Below, in pieces: positions 40,101-49,026 of a DNA stretch of 64,000 nucleotides (its first letter is position 1; every line of letters starts with the position of its first letter). The notes under the pieces are model-generated. The model saw nothing but the letters and a program-made list of their open reading frames with translations. It did not search any database and had not been told where the DNA came from. The DNA lies in NCBI GenBank assembly GCA_021927905.1, contig BLLK01000047.1, positions 1,240,001 to 1,304,000 of the forward strand, in the 5' to 3' direction. The position numbers and the translations under genes are program-made. This stretch comes from Chaetoceros tenuissimus. Lineage: Eukaryota; Bacillariophyta; Thalassiosirophyceae; Chaetocerotales; Chaetocerotaceae.

Positions 40101-41078
40101 AGTTCTCTTGATAGTAGTCACATAATTGATAGCGTGATCAAATTCAACTGGTACTCCACCCTCATCCTCAGCCTGTTGTTGTGGAGCTTGTTGTTGCTGC
40201 TGCTGTTGTTGCTGTGGTTGTGGTCTTTCTGGTTGTTGCACTTGCATCTGTTGTGAAGGTGGTTGCTGTTGCATCATTTGCTGAGAAGACTGCTGTTGAG
40301 GCTGTTGCTGAGACTGCTGTTGCTGAGACTGCTGTTGATGCATTTGGTGCATCTCACCTTGACCACGAGGTCCTCCAATATGCATTGGATGTTGAGACTG
40401 CTGCTGTTGGATCGGATGTTGCGGTTTCTGTTGTTCTTGGTGCTGCATATGCATTGGAGGTTTAGGAGGATGACCTTGCATCATTGGCATATTCATCTGC
40501 TGCCCGGATGTGAGAGGCGATTGCTGCTGCTGTTTCTGTTGAAGCTGTTGCTGATTACCAGACTGCATTTGTTGGACTTGACCTTGACTTGGTGGCTTTA
40601 CACCGCCACCACCATTAGGCATTCCCCCCATTTGTCCTCTAGACTGTCCCTGATGCTGCTGCTGCATATTCATGTTTCCAAAATTAGGTCCTCCTCCTTG
40701 ACTATTCTGACCTGGTTTCATATTTTGATGAGCCATTCCATGATCAGGAATGCGTGGTTGTTGTGGGCCTCCAGCCATGTTCAAAATTGGAGTGAGTAGA
40801 GGCTGTCCAGGTGTACGGTAGTATACTGTTCCAGAGCTTTGATCTGGGATAACAATTTTGAATCCGTCAGGAAGAAAAGTATTAAAACCAAGAACCAGAG
40901 ATTTGTTTCCTTGAAACAATTGCGTCACGCGTAGAATTACTCCTGGTGTGTCAATTTCCTGAGATTTAAATGTTTTCATGATGTGCAAAAATTCATTGTA
41001 AATCTGCGGACGATCACCGAATTCAACCTTGACTTGGTCGAGGTACATTAGCGCATCTTCTACACGAAGCTCTCTCAT
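37195..41078 (-). CDS. SIN3: SIN3 transcriptional corepressor scaffold
   Basis: Exons 39288-41078 and 37195-39216 join in phase 0 across a 71-bp GT-AG intron, giving 1270 residues. SIN3 is the scaffold of the Rpd3-type histone deacetylase complex. PAH1 is at ~3-75 ([25 protein letters not shown]) and PAH2 at ~311-385 ([23 protein letters not shown]). Between them lie ~200 residues of Gln-rich low complexity with runs of up to about ten Q. A third PAH-like region is near 515-570 ([23 protein letters not shown]). The HDAC-interaction/Sin3_corepress region is in exon 2 ([55 protein letters not shown]). The C-terminus ends in an acidic tail and KRVKLE. Architecture agrees with fungal and plant SIN3. 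Confidence 0.94.
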
Positions 41079-42052
41079 TTTGCCTTAATGAAATGTATGT
41101 TTCCGATTGGCCTTTGTACGTGTGTCTTTGTGATGACTGAACCAAAATATATAAAAAGTAATTAGAACCCTATCCTACTATTTATAAAACGCAAATATAA
41201 GTTAGTATACTGTGGAATATTTAAAATGAAAAAGATCACAAGCAGGAAAGAGTGAAATGTTGGCTTGATATCCAATATCAGTAGAAACACAACATGAACT
41301 TGTAGTCGGCACTTGAATGTTGCAAAATCTAGAGTACTACTCGGCCGAACACAAAAGACTTTCACATCACATTCACCAAAACGCACTCACCAGATCTCAC
41401 AATCTTTCTCTTACAATAAAGTCCCAAGATTATGATAGAACGTAGTGGTTGATCCTAAGTGTATTCAAACAATTAGATAGTAGGAATGGCACTATGATTT
41501 GTTAATTCAAGTGAAACACAGCTTTTGGTGTTGAAAGAGGTGTGCGAATCATGAAGGAAAAGGGCTTAAGTAAATATCGGGGCTTAAGTAAAATTAAACC
41601 GCATCAAGTTAGGGTACAAACTCGATAGCTATTTAGCATGTCAAAAAGACTTAGTTGTTAGTCGTCATTGGGCATTTGGCATTGGAATTGGAACTTTCAT
41701 TTATGGAAAGTATGATAATAGTGAGACCGAGATACAGTAAACAAAATAATAATGTATGAATCATAATGTCTTGGATCTGATCACTGTAAGTAGATTGAGC
41801 TGGATTTGGGAATGGAGTCGAATTCAAAGGAATACAATAGGAATACTCTTTATCTACCATTGATATATTCATATTCTGAGGAGAATAGACTGAATGAAAA
41901 TCTTAGGTTTGGACTGATAAAAATGTGCATAGATAAGACTCAAAGACTCGTCCCTTTCAGTCATTTCTTGTACAAATGTAAAGGTAGAGATGTTCTCCGA
42001 GTTCATACTATTCATACAAACTTGCCACATTTATTGCAGAAATAACTAATCC
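41079..42052. other. Divergent intergenic region between SIN3 and the dsRBD gene
   Basis: About 970 bp. Short open frames on both strands (for example 41651-41872) have no recognisable domain and look like chance. Contains a small direct repeat 'ggcttaagtaaa' near 41563 and 41581. Confidence 0.5.
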
Positions 42053-43015
42053 ATGGATCACAACGATTTCAATAGAATGAGAAACGGCGACAATGATCAA
42101 GAATATGATGGTGATTATATCTTAGATTATAACTCACATTTAGGTGCTGTAGGAAGAAGAACGATTCCGACGAGACAGGCAAATGAAAACGTGGGAGGAA
42201 TTCCACTGTTCAATCATAATGAGCAAACTGTTTGGCAGAGACAAAGCACTTTTAATACTCACGAAGAGTCCAAGAGTCAGCAAACTAGTCAAATTCCATT
42301 TGAACATAGATTCGGATCTCATGACTATGATCAAATCCAGCATGCAAGGCAGAACCCAATAGAGAGTCCGCGTGGAAGCTCCAATCTACTTTCATTCGAA
42401 ATAGATAGACAGCCGTTTAGAAGAAGCGAAGATTTGGGTAAATGGAAACATGCTTTAGGGAATGTCCCAGAAGCTGAAATTCTCCCACTGCTTGTAGGTC
42501 AGGCAGATTTGAACTATCTTTCTTGGAAAGGAGAACACTTCCTAACTTGTGAAGCAGTAAAAGTGATCGACAATGAATTTGCTAGCAATTTCAAGACGAA
42601 AGGAAAAGCTTCAAAAATTCTTGCCACTGCTTTCTCGTCTTCCTTTCTTTCTATTAATAAAACCGACATACTTCTTGACTACATGTGTCACCATACAACA
42701 GAAAGCGATCTAAACATAGGGACAGTGGTAGAGGCGGCCGTCTCAGTCATTTACGATACGAATGAAGAAGCAGTTAGGGACCTTGCAAGATATTTGCTCC
42801 GTAAGGCAGAAAATGTTCCAACTCCAAATGCAAAAGGATCTCTGCTCCAAGTTGGAGGAGAAGTAACTATTATAAGAAAAGAAGGTAGCTCTCACCAACC
42901 TCTCTTTACTGCGCGAGCCGAACTCGATAACCATGTTGCCGAGGCCAAGGCGAATTCTAAGAAGAAAGCTGAACAACTTGCTTGTGAAAGGCTTTTAGAT
43001 CATCTCGGTCTGTAA
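42053..43015 (+). CDS. dsRNA-binding protein with a degenerate RNase III-like region
   Basis: 320 residues, no intron. Residues 1-~130 are polar and disordered-looking, rich in Asn, Gln and His. Residues ~140-240 have the helical pattern of an RNase III domain (LNYLSWKGEHFLTCEAVKVI, KASKILATAFSS, IGTVVEAAVSVIYD), but the signature that should read like LEFLGDAVL is replaced by LSWKGEHFL, and the catalytic acidic residues are not evident, so it is probably not a nuclease. Residues ~255-320 are a convincing C-terminal dsRBD (KGSLLQVGG, HQPLFTARAEL, KKKAEQLACERLLDHLGL with the KKxAE motif). Possible roles are an mL44-like mitoribosomal protein or a Dicer/Drosha-type cofactor. Convergent with the next gene, 140 bp apart. 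Confidence 0.75.
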   Translation: MDHNDFNRMRNGDNDQEYDGDYILDYNSHLGAVGRRTIPTRQANENVGGIPLFNHNEQTVWQRQSTFNTHEESKSQQTSQIPFEHRFGSHDYDQIQHARQNPIESPRGSSNLLSFEIDRQPFRRSEDLGKWKHALGNVPEAEILPLLVGQADLNYLSWKGEHFLTCEAVKVIDNEFASNFKTKGKASKILATAFSSSFLSINKTDILLDYMCHHTTESDLNIGTVVEAAVSVIYDTNEEAVRDLARYLLRKAENVPTPNAKGSLLQVGGEVTIIRKEGSSHQPLFTARAELDNHVAEAKANSKKKAEQLACERLLDHLGL

Positions 43016-43154
43016 GCTGAGCTGAATAGGAACTGATACAAATGAAAATTGAGATTGATACTTTGGAAAGCTAAATATTGTGCAAGATCTGCTCGAAGAA
43101 AACATATAAATTTATGTACCATGAATTATTATGAAACATATTACATTCCATGAT

Positions 43155-46100
43155 TTATCCTAACATTTCGTCTAGAAAAGATAAGGAAGCCCCCTCGTCC
43201 GCTTTACCTTCTCTATCATTCTCTTTTTGGACCGCCAGTGGTCGAATTTTCTTTCCATTTTCACTTTGAGCCTTTCTGTCTGCATCCTGAAAGGGCGAAA
43301 TGATCTTTCTTCTTGTTCTCTCCACGTTTGGCGTGACAGTATTCTTCCCCTGTAAATTACCGTCATTCTCACTAGCGTTGAATTTAGCCATTAATGCAGA
43401 AAAGTTCTTGTTTCCAATTTTTGTCCGAAGAGTTGGAGACTTTACCGGAGTAAAGTTCATTGTTGTTTCCCTGCTTTCAAGGAAAGCCTTCGGAGTCTTG
43501 ATCTTCTTTGGTTTCCTCACATTTGACTTGGGTGCCGTCTGTGAATCTGCAAGGATACTTTCGGATTTTGTCTGATCAACATAATTTGACCTCGTCTTGA
43601 GTTTTGCAAGTAATTCTTGTTGCATTTGAACTTGAGCACAATTCGATTGTGCCTTAGAAGAAGGAGAATCAAGCTCTGCACCATGGGTCTTTCCATTATA
43701 TTTCAAAGGGGTACAATTTGAGTCTTCCTTAGAGCTTCTCTTCTCTACCTCGACTTGTTTTGACGATGAATCAAGAGACATCTTGTTGTCCTCAACTTTG
43801 AGCTTTTGCTGCTTTTCCATACAACTTCGAATCAGTGCTAATGTGTTTGTGGCTTTGACCATATCTTTTGTACAATCAACTTCTTCCTCTGCCTCTCCCA
43901 CTTTCTTGTCACTTGACTTAGCCTCCTTTTCCACTTCTTTCTTGTCCTTGAGCATGATGAAAATATCATCGACCTCATTATGAACGATAGGATTGGAGTC
44001 AGACTCCAGCTGATTGTGTGCTATTGGACTTGATGAACCACAGTTCAGCTTGAGAGATGATGTTGCAGCGTTTGTGATACATCTCTCTTCACTGCCTTTA
44101 TTTTGATAGTTTTCGACATCTTCCGTCTTCTCTACGGTAGGTTCATTCGTGTCCTGGATTTCAAGAGTTGCTGTATTCGACTCAGTTTCATCTGAATTTG
44201 CACATCTGTCATGAGAAATATCATGAGCAAGTTTCGGCACAGTCGAGGCAGTTTGAGAACTGATTTCATTCTTGAGAGAACTGACAACTTTGTTTGTCTC
44301 TTTATCTTTGTACGAGCCTACACATTGTGAACAGATCGAATCCTGAGCAATCGTATCTTGCAAAGTATTTACTTCTTCATAGCTTTTTGGTGAAAATTCA
44401 ACATCATTAGGACTAGTATCCTCTAATGAAATATCATTTGGAACAAAAGAGTTCTTGACATGATTTCTACTCTCCTTTGTATCTGGGCTTTCAGTCGCGT
44501 CAATGTATACTTGAGAGCTTTGATCCATATCATCCATCAGGTTCTGATGCAATCCCATCTGTTTTCCGTCGATCATATCCAACTTGTAAAATGATTCATT
44601 TTCATCTTCAATATTATTAGAGGACACATTTTCATTGTTCCCCTCATTTTCATTTTCCTTTGCATTCATATCACTAAAATTTTGCAACACTGGAGATTGT
44701 AGATGCAAAATAGCTTCGTCGTCATCAGTACAATTCCTATCATTTTCGCAACAGTCAGTGTTGTTACTATCACTAGGATTGGATGACTTCGTGATTCCAG
44801 TAGTACTAGATCCCTGAAAATTTTCACAAACCTTTTCGACGACCTCTGAATTTATGATTTCAACTGCTGTCACATCTTCATTTTCTTCACATGCATCAAG
44901 GATAGGGGCCAGATCTTTTTCGATTCTTCCAAGAGGTAATTCATTAGCACATGTAATTTGATCGCTCAATTCTGAGCAAGGTGAAGACACAGCCTCGATT
45001 ACACATGAGTTACTCGGAGACAAGCATTGACCCCTATCACTTGTCAAGGCTGAGATAAGATGGTTCTCGTAGTTGAAAGATGTATTACTCTGATGACTGC
45101 AAGTATCTCCACTTATTTCATCCACCACCTTTGTCGGGCGTTTTGGAGAAGATTCTGGAGAGTTGTATTTACCATCGGGAGAATCGAAAATTGGACAATT
45201 CTTTGCTTCCGATATTTCGCACTCACTGAAAATAGTAGTAGGACATAGCTCTGGGTAACTGCATTTATCATTCTCTCCCAATGGTGGAGTGGAAAGAGAT
45301 TGTGGGTCAGGATCACTGTCTTTCTTATATTCATCTCCATCAACCTTTTTATCTCTACCTCTTCTAGAAACAAATGAAATTCCCTTCGATGTCAAGGACC
45401 TAAACATACACTTCACTTGAACTAGCATGTTGAAAATTAGTAGCTTGACACGGCAGAATATCTGGCACATGCTCACAATCAGAAATACTACTAATCTCTT
45501 CACTTGAGAGAATAAAAACTCAACTTTCTTCTTCATACTTTTGAGAAGACCTACAAAACCTAAACAAACGGATTCCACATAGCAACATCCAACACGAATG
45601 TATGTCATCACACATTTCTCCACTAATATACAGCATGACTTTACAGCCCCTAGTAAGAATGGATACTTCCCAGCACTTTCTGGATCTCTCATGACATAGA
45701 CGAGAATATCTGCAAAACAGATGCTAATGATTGCCAAAAAGCACAATAAGAATACTAGCACGGGATCATTGTGCAAGTATTCTAGAGCGGTATCATTGAT
45801 GGACATTGCTTCATTTCCACTAAAACTCTCAAAAATCTTTCCAAAAGTATGAGGAGTGGAGTGATTGCTTGGATACTGATGATTGTAGTCACCAAAAGTA
45901 TCCATATCTATATCAAGTGAAAAATGGACATCTAAAGGTTTGACAAGCATAATTTTCTCGGAAGAGGATGCACGAAATTCTTCATACTCTAACATGGCAT
46001 TTCTTGTCAGCGGTTCAATAGCAACTAGACCTCTCAATTGTCTCATTTTCTTTTTGATGTCTAGATTGGATTGCGATTGCGATTCTGGCAAAAACCATTC

Positions 46101-46514
46101 ACAACTTCTAATATGAACATCTAGGAATGCTCCAGAAAGTCTGTCATTTTGGTCAAGATCTAGAGTGCCTGTGTGATAACCGAGCTGACTAGTTTCACCA
46201 TTATGAAACAGCATATTTCCAGGTAAGACATGTAATGGAGAATTCTCATTCTGTGATGCATGAGGAGATTGGGACCAATGCGATTCGTGCTGCACATCAT
46301 AGGTTCCGAGATCAATGATATCTAGTTTGCACTTGATAGGCACGATTGATACTAGCCTGCATAATTCGTTATATAGAGATTGATCCTTACTAGAGGAGCA
46401 GCTTTCACTTTTTTGAGCAAACGCACCGGGGCACTTTGATTCGTTTGCATTGAAGAACTGTTGGCAGGCAGGCGGAAAGATGAATGACGATTGGAATTGT
46501 ATCAACGCCTCCAT
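43155..46514 (-). CDS. Large unknown membrane protein with a long acidic Ser-rich tail
   Basis: 1119 residues from the ATG at 46514, no intron. I recognise no family. Residues 1-250 may be a lumenal or extracellular domain with about ten cysteines. A strong membrane segment is at ~252-276 (VLVFLLCFLAIISICFADILVYVM). ~285-385 alternates hydrophobic stretches and Lys-rich turns and includes several Cys (SVCLGFVGLLKSMKKKVE, VVFLIVSMCQIF), perhaps further membrane-associated helices. From ~400 to ~950 the chain is acidic, Ser/Asn/Glu-rich and low complexity. The last ~150 residues are basic with TP and SP sites (NFTPVKSPTLR, NTVTPNVERTRRKIISPF). The long frame, the ATG start and consistent codon use support a real gene. 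Confidence 0.75.
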   Translation of the reverse strand: MEALIQFQSSFIFPPACQQFFNANESKCPGAFAQKSESCSSSKDQSLYNELCRLVSIVPIKCKLDIIDLGTYDVQHESHWSQSPHASQNENSPLHVLPGNMLFHNGETSQLGYHTGTLDLDQNDRLSGAFLDVHIRSCEWFLPESQSQSNLDIKKKMRQLRGLVAIEPLTRNAMLEYEEFRASSSEKIMLVKPLDVHFSLDIDMDTFGDYNHQYPSNHSTPHTFGKIFESFSGNEAMSINDTALEYLHNDPVLVFLLCFLAIISICFADILVYVMRDPESAGKYPFLLGAVKSCCILVEKCVMTYIRVGCCYVESVCLGFVGLLKSMKKKVEFLFSQVKRLVVFLIVSMCQIFCRVKLLIFNMLVQVKCMFRSLTSKGISFVSRRGRDKKVDGDEYKKDSDPDPQSLSTPPLGENDKCSYPELCPTTIFSECEISEAKNCPIFDSPDGKYNSPESSPKRPTKVVDEISGDTCSHQSNTSFNYENHLISALTSDRGQCLSPSNSCVIEAVSSPCSELSDQITCANELPLGRIEKDLAPILDACEENEDVTAVEIINSEVVEKVCENFQGSSTTGITKSSNPSDSNNTDCCENDRNCTDDDEAILHLQSPVLQNFSDMNAKENENEGNNENVSSNNIEDENESFYKLDMIDGKQMGLHQNLMDDMDQSSQVYIDATESPDTKESRNHVKNSFVPNDISLEDTSPNDVEFSPKSYEEVNTLQDTIAQDSICSQCVGSYKDKETNKVVSSLKNEISSQTASTVPKLAHDISHDRCANSDETESNTATLEIQDTNEPTVEKTEDVENYQNKGSEERCITNAATSSLKLNCGSSSPIAHNQLESDSNPIVHNEVDDIFIMLKDKKEVEKEAKSSDKKVGEAEEEVDCTKDMVKATNTLALIRSCMEKQQKLKVEDNKMSLDSSSKQVEVEKRSSKEDSNCTPLKYNGKTHGAELDSPSSKAQSNCAQVQMQQELLAKLKTRSNYVDQTKSESILADSQTAPKSNVRKPKKIKTPKAFLESRETTMNFTPVKSPTLRTKIGNKNFSALMAKFNASENDGNLQGKNTVTPNVERTRRKIISPFQDADRKAQSENGKKIRPLAVQKENDREGKADEGASLSFLDEMLG

Positions 46515-46784
46515 GTTTATCCCACAAAAAGCAATCGATGAGATTCTAACGGTAGGTCTTCAATCTTTGCCTTCTTTTAGTTGTCTACAGCTTTGGAGTT
46601 GGTTCAACTCGAGATTGTTATGATGTATGGATTAGTGTAATTGAATTCCTTTGTTAGTTATTATTAGTTGTTGTTGTGATGGTTTTCATTTAGACAGACA
46701 CCCCCGCCAGTTTTCGTTTTGGCGCCAAATAAATGTGCTCAGAACCTATTATTTATTTACAATTCTATTAGTATCTACTATTTA

Positions 46785-48092
46785 TTAAAACAATGGCTTG
46801 AAGAAGGACTCTTTCAAATGCTCTAAAATCTTTGACCTTGTCTTTGGATAGCGCCCACGCTTCTTTACATTGCCTCTAACACGAAGAATCATCAGCAGTA
46901 TTTCTGTCTCTACTTGAGCCAAATCTTGATTACCATCGTCAATGCCATTCAATGACAATTGAACTACAGTTTTCATCCGCTGCTTTTGGAATTGATTCAT
47001 TTTTGTTACTTGTTCTACAAATGATTTCGATGACATTACTGTCGACTTGGATTTATCCGAAGAAGCTAGTGCAATGTATGCTTCCTCTTCTACACGATCT
47101 GCAATCATGTCAGAAGCCACTCTGGTTGATTCAATACGCATATCTTCCAACGCCTCTAGTAATCGGATATAAACACTTTGCGCTGATTTGAATCGCCTAC
47201 CATACAGCTTTTGTTCAAGTCGTAACTCATTTTCACTTAAGTCTACATCATCTCTCCTTTTGTAGTTTCTCATTGAGGCAAGGGACAATGTTGGATGCAC
47301 GAGTTTTTGATTTTTCAATTTCTTTCGTATTTTTTCATGAGAATTGCTCTCATTTGTAGTATCAACTCTATTAAAGTCTTGCAATGCTACACTTTGTTCA
47401 CGCAATGCCCGCAATGCTAGTAGTGATGCCCGTTCTTCCAGTTGACTTCGTTTATATTCAAGTCTCTTAAGTTTGCGAGTTTGTACTATATCATTTCTCA
47501 TTTGATGGACTCTTTCCCTCCATTCCTGTTCAAAAAGTATCATTTGCTGCTGTCGCTTTTCTTCTTCTTCTTTCTCTTGTTTGAGTTTGTCGTCTTTTTC
47601 CCTTTGTATTTCTTCATCTTTATCTTCTTGAGATAGGTTGGGCGACATGTTTTGTTGAAGGAATAGTTGCTCATAGTAGGAATCATCTGTATCATCTTCA
47701 ATGTCGTCAAATTCTACTTTCTGTAATGATTGTGAATCATCCATAATTTGCTTCGATTGATCTTTCTGCTTCTTGTCAAATATAGAATTAATTTGAATGT
47801 CAAATTCATCATCGTCGTCTTCAGCATCCCAGTCGAGTTCATCGTCGTCAAATAGAGTTGATTTGAGCCTTGAAACAGTTTTTGTCGTCCGATATGAATT
47901 CAACCTCTTTTCAAAACACCAACCTTGAGTCATTGTATCTATCTTGGATACATGCATTTCATGTGAATATGGCCCATTAGATGCAAAACTTGTCAAGGAG
48001 AAACATGGTTGTATCTGTCTTGCAAGTAGAAGAAACAAAAGGTAATTTTTTATCCGACCTCTCAGGCAAAAAATATTTCTTCCTACAGTCAT
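46785..48092 (-). CDS. Probable plastid-targeted coiled-coil protein of unknown function
   Basis: 435 residues from the ATG at 48092. Residues 14-33 (IKNYLLFLLLARQIQPCFS) look like a signal peptide, with a following Leu/Thr rather than the ideal Phe, so plastid targeting is only likely. ~75-150 is very acidic (DDDELDWDAEDDDDEFD). ~155-235 is a predicted coiled coil (KLKQEKEEEEKRQQQ, RKLKRLEYKRSQLEERASLLALRALREQ). The C-terminal ~150 residues are helical (SAQSVYIRLLEALEDMRIES, IADRVEEEAYIAL) and end in a basic patch, VRGNVKKRGRYPKTRS. No domain known to me. No intron. Divergent from RPC9 over 314 bp. Confidence 0.75.
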   Translation of the reverse strand: MTVGRNIFCLRGRIKNYLLFLLLARQIQPCFSLTSFASNGPYSHEMHVSKIDTMTQGWCFEKRLNSYRTTKTVSRLKSTLFDDDELDWDAEDDDDEFDIQINSIFDKKQKDQSKQIMDDSQSLQKVEFDDIEDDTDDSYYEQLFLQQNMSPNLSQEDKDEEIQREKDDKLKQEKEEEEKRQQQMILFEQEWRERVHQMRNDIVQTRKLKRLEYKRSQLEERASLLALRALREQSVALQDFNRVDTTNESNSHEKIRKKLKNQKLVHPTLSLASMRNYKRRDDVDLSENELRLEQKLYGRRFKSAQSVYIRLLEALEDMRIESTRVASDMIADRVEEEAYIALASSDKSKSTVMSSKSFVEQVTKMNQFQKQRMKTVVQLSLNGIDDGNQDLAQVETEILLMILRVRGNVKKRGRYPKTRSKILEHLKESFFKPLF

Positions 48093-48406
48093 TGCAAATT
48101 CCTTCAGAAAGTTTATGTAATATGCTTAGGAAATATGCTGCATGTGGGCACTATTCAATTGAATTTTGAAGGAGTACATTCAAAATCTACTCTTATTATA
48201 CACATTTTACCACAGCACAGCGAAAAGAAGAAGATGAATGGCTACAATCAAACAGGTACCACCAGTACATACAGTACGTACGTACTATCCTAGTGGACAT
48301 TCCTTTCAGCAAGACACTGTAATCACACATCAATATATTCGTACATTCACATCGAAACCATCTTATAGATATCATACATCATCAGCCCACAGTTATTTAG
48401 TACATA
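48093..48406. other. Divergent promoter region, coiled-coil gene / RPC9
   Basis: 314 bp between two start codons. Contains 'gtacgtacgtac' near 48274. No other feature. Confidence 0.5.
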
Positions 48407-48949
48407 ATGGAAATCTTAAAGAGTGGCGATGTTCCAGCGCTGGTGACAAATGTTGAACTCTTGAATATTTTATCAAAAAGAATAGAAAAACGAAATGCTC
48501 AACAAGATGAAGGAACAGGCAAGAAAAAGAGTTCACGAAAGTTAAGGCATAGAGATTTCATAGAAGAAAAAGTATTGGATTATTTGCAATATACTCCTGC
48601 TGCTAATGTAGAGTTTGAAAAGATGCCAGAGTTGATTTCAAGACTAAATGGTGAAAATCCTGTTCAAAGCATAGAGCAGGACAAAGAACCAATACAAAAT
48701 GAAGCACATGATTCTTCCCAGGCAAATTCTCAAGAAGAGAAGGGATACAACTTGACCGATGCTGAAACATTACAGTTGCTGAACCATATGCCTACAGAGG
48801 AAGTAGAAATTCATCTAATGATTGAAGATTTGATGGAACGCATGGATGAAAATCGTCAGAGACAGCTATTGCAACTCATATCAGAATATGCTGGAGAACC
48901 AGTACAGGGCGAATTTGAAGAGGAGGAAGGAGAAGAAGAAACAGCATAA
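48407..48949 (+). CDS. RPC9: RNA polymerase III subunit RPC9 (Rpc17/CRCP)
   Basis: 180 residues from the ATG at 48407. It belongs to the Rpb4/RPC9 family, which with RPC8 forms the stalk of RNA polymerase III needed for initiation on tRNA and 5S genes. The N-terminus SGDVPALVTNVELLNIL corresponds to the 'NYEV' start of the family. The segment LTDAETLQLLNHMPTEEVEIHLMIEDLMERM (~120-150) matches the conserved HRDC-like core of RPC9, including LLNH.PT..VE. The C-terminal acidic tail (EFEEEEGEEE) is also typical. A longer upstream open frame at 48238 is in another phase and is not used. No intron. Confidence 0.9.
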   Translation: MEILKSGDVPALVTNVELLNILSKRIEKRNAQQDEGTGKKKSSRKLRHRDFIEEKVLDYLQYTPAANVEFEKMPELISRLNGENPVQSIEQDKEPIQNEAHDSSQANSQEEKGYNLTDAETLQLLNHMPTEEVEIHLMIEDLMERMDENRQRQLLQLISEYAGEPVQGEFEEEEGEEETA

Positions 48950-49026
48950 ATTTTCTAAGTTCCTTCGAACATGTATAAATTTCAATATTTACTAAAAAGT
49001 TGTTCTATAGTTTATTGAGAGGTTGT

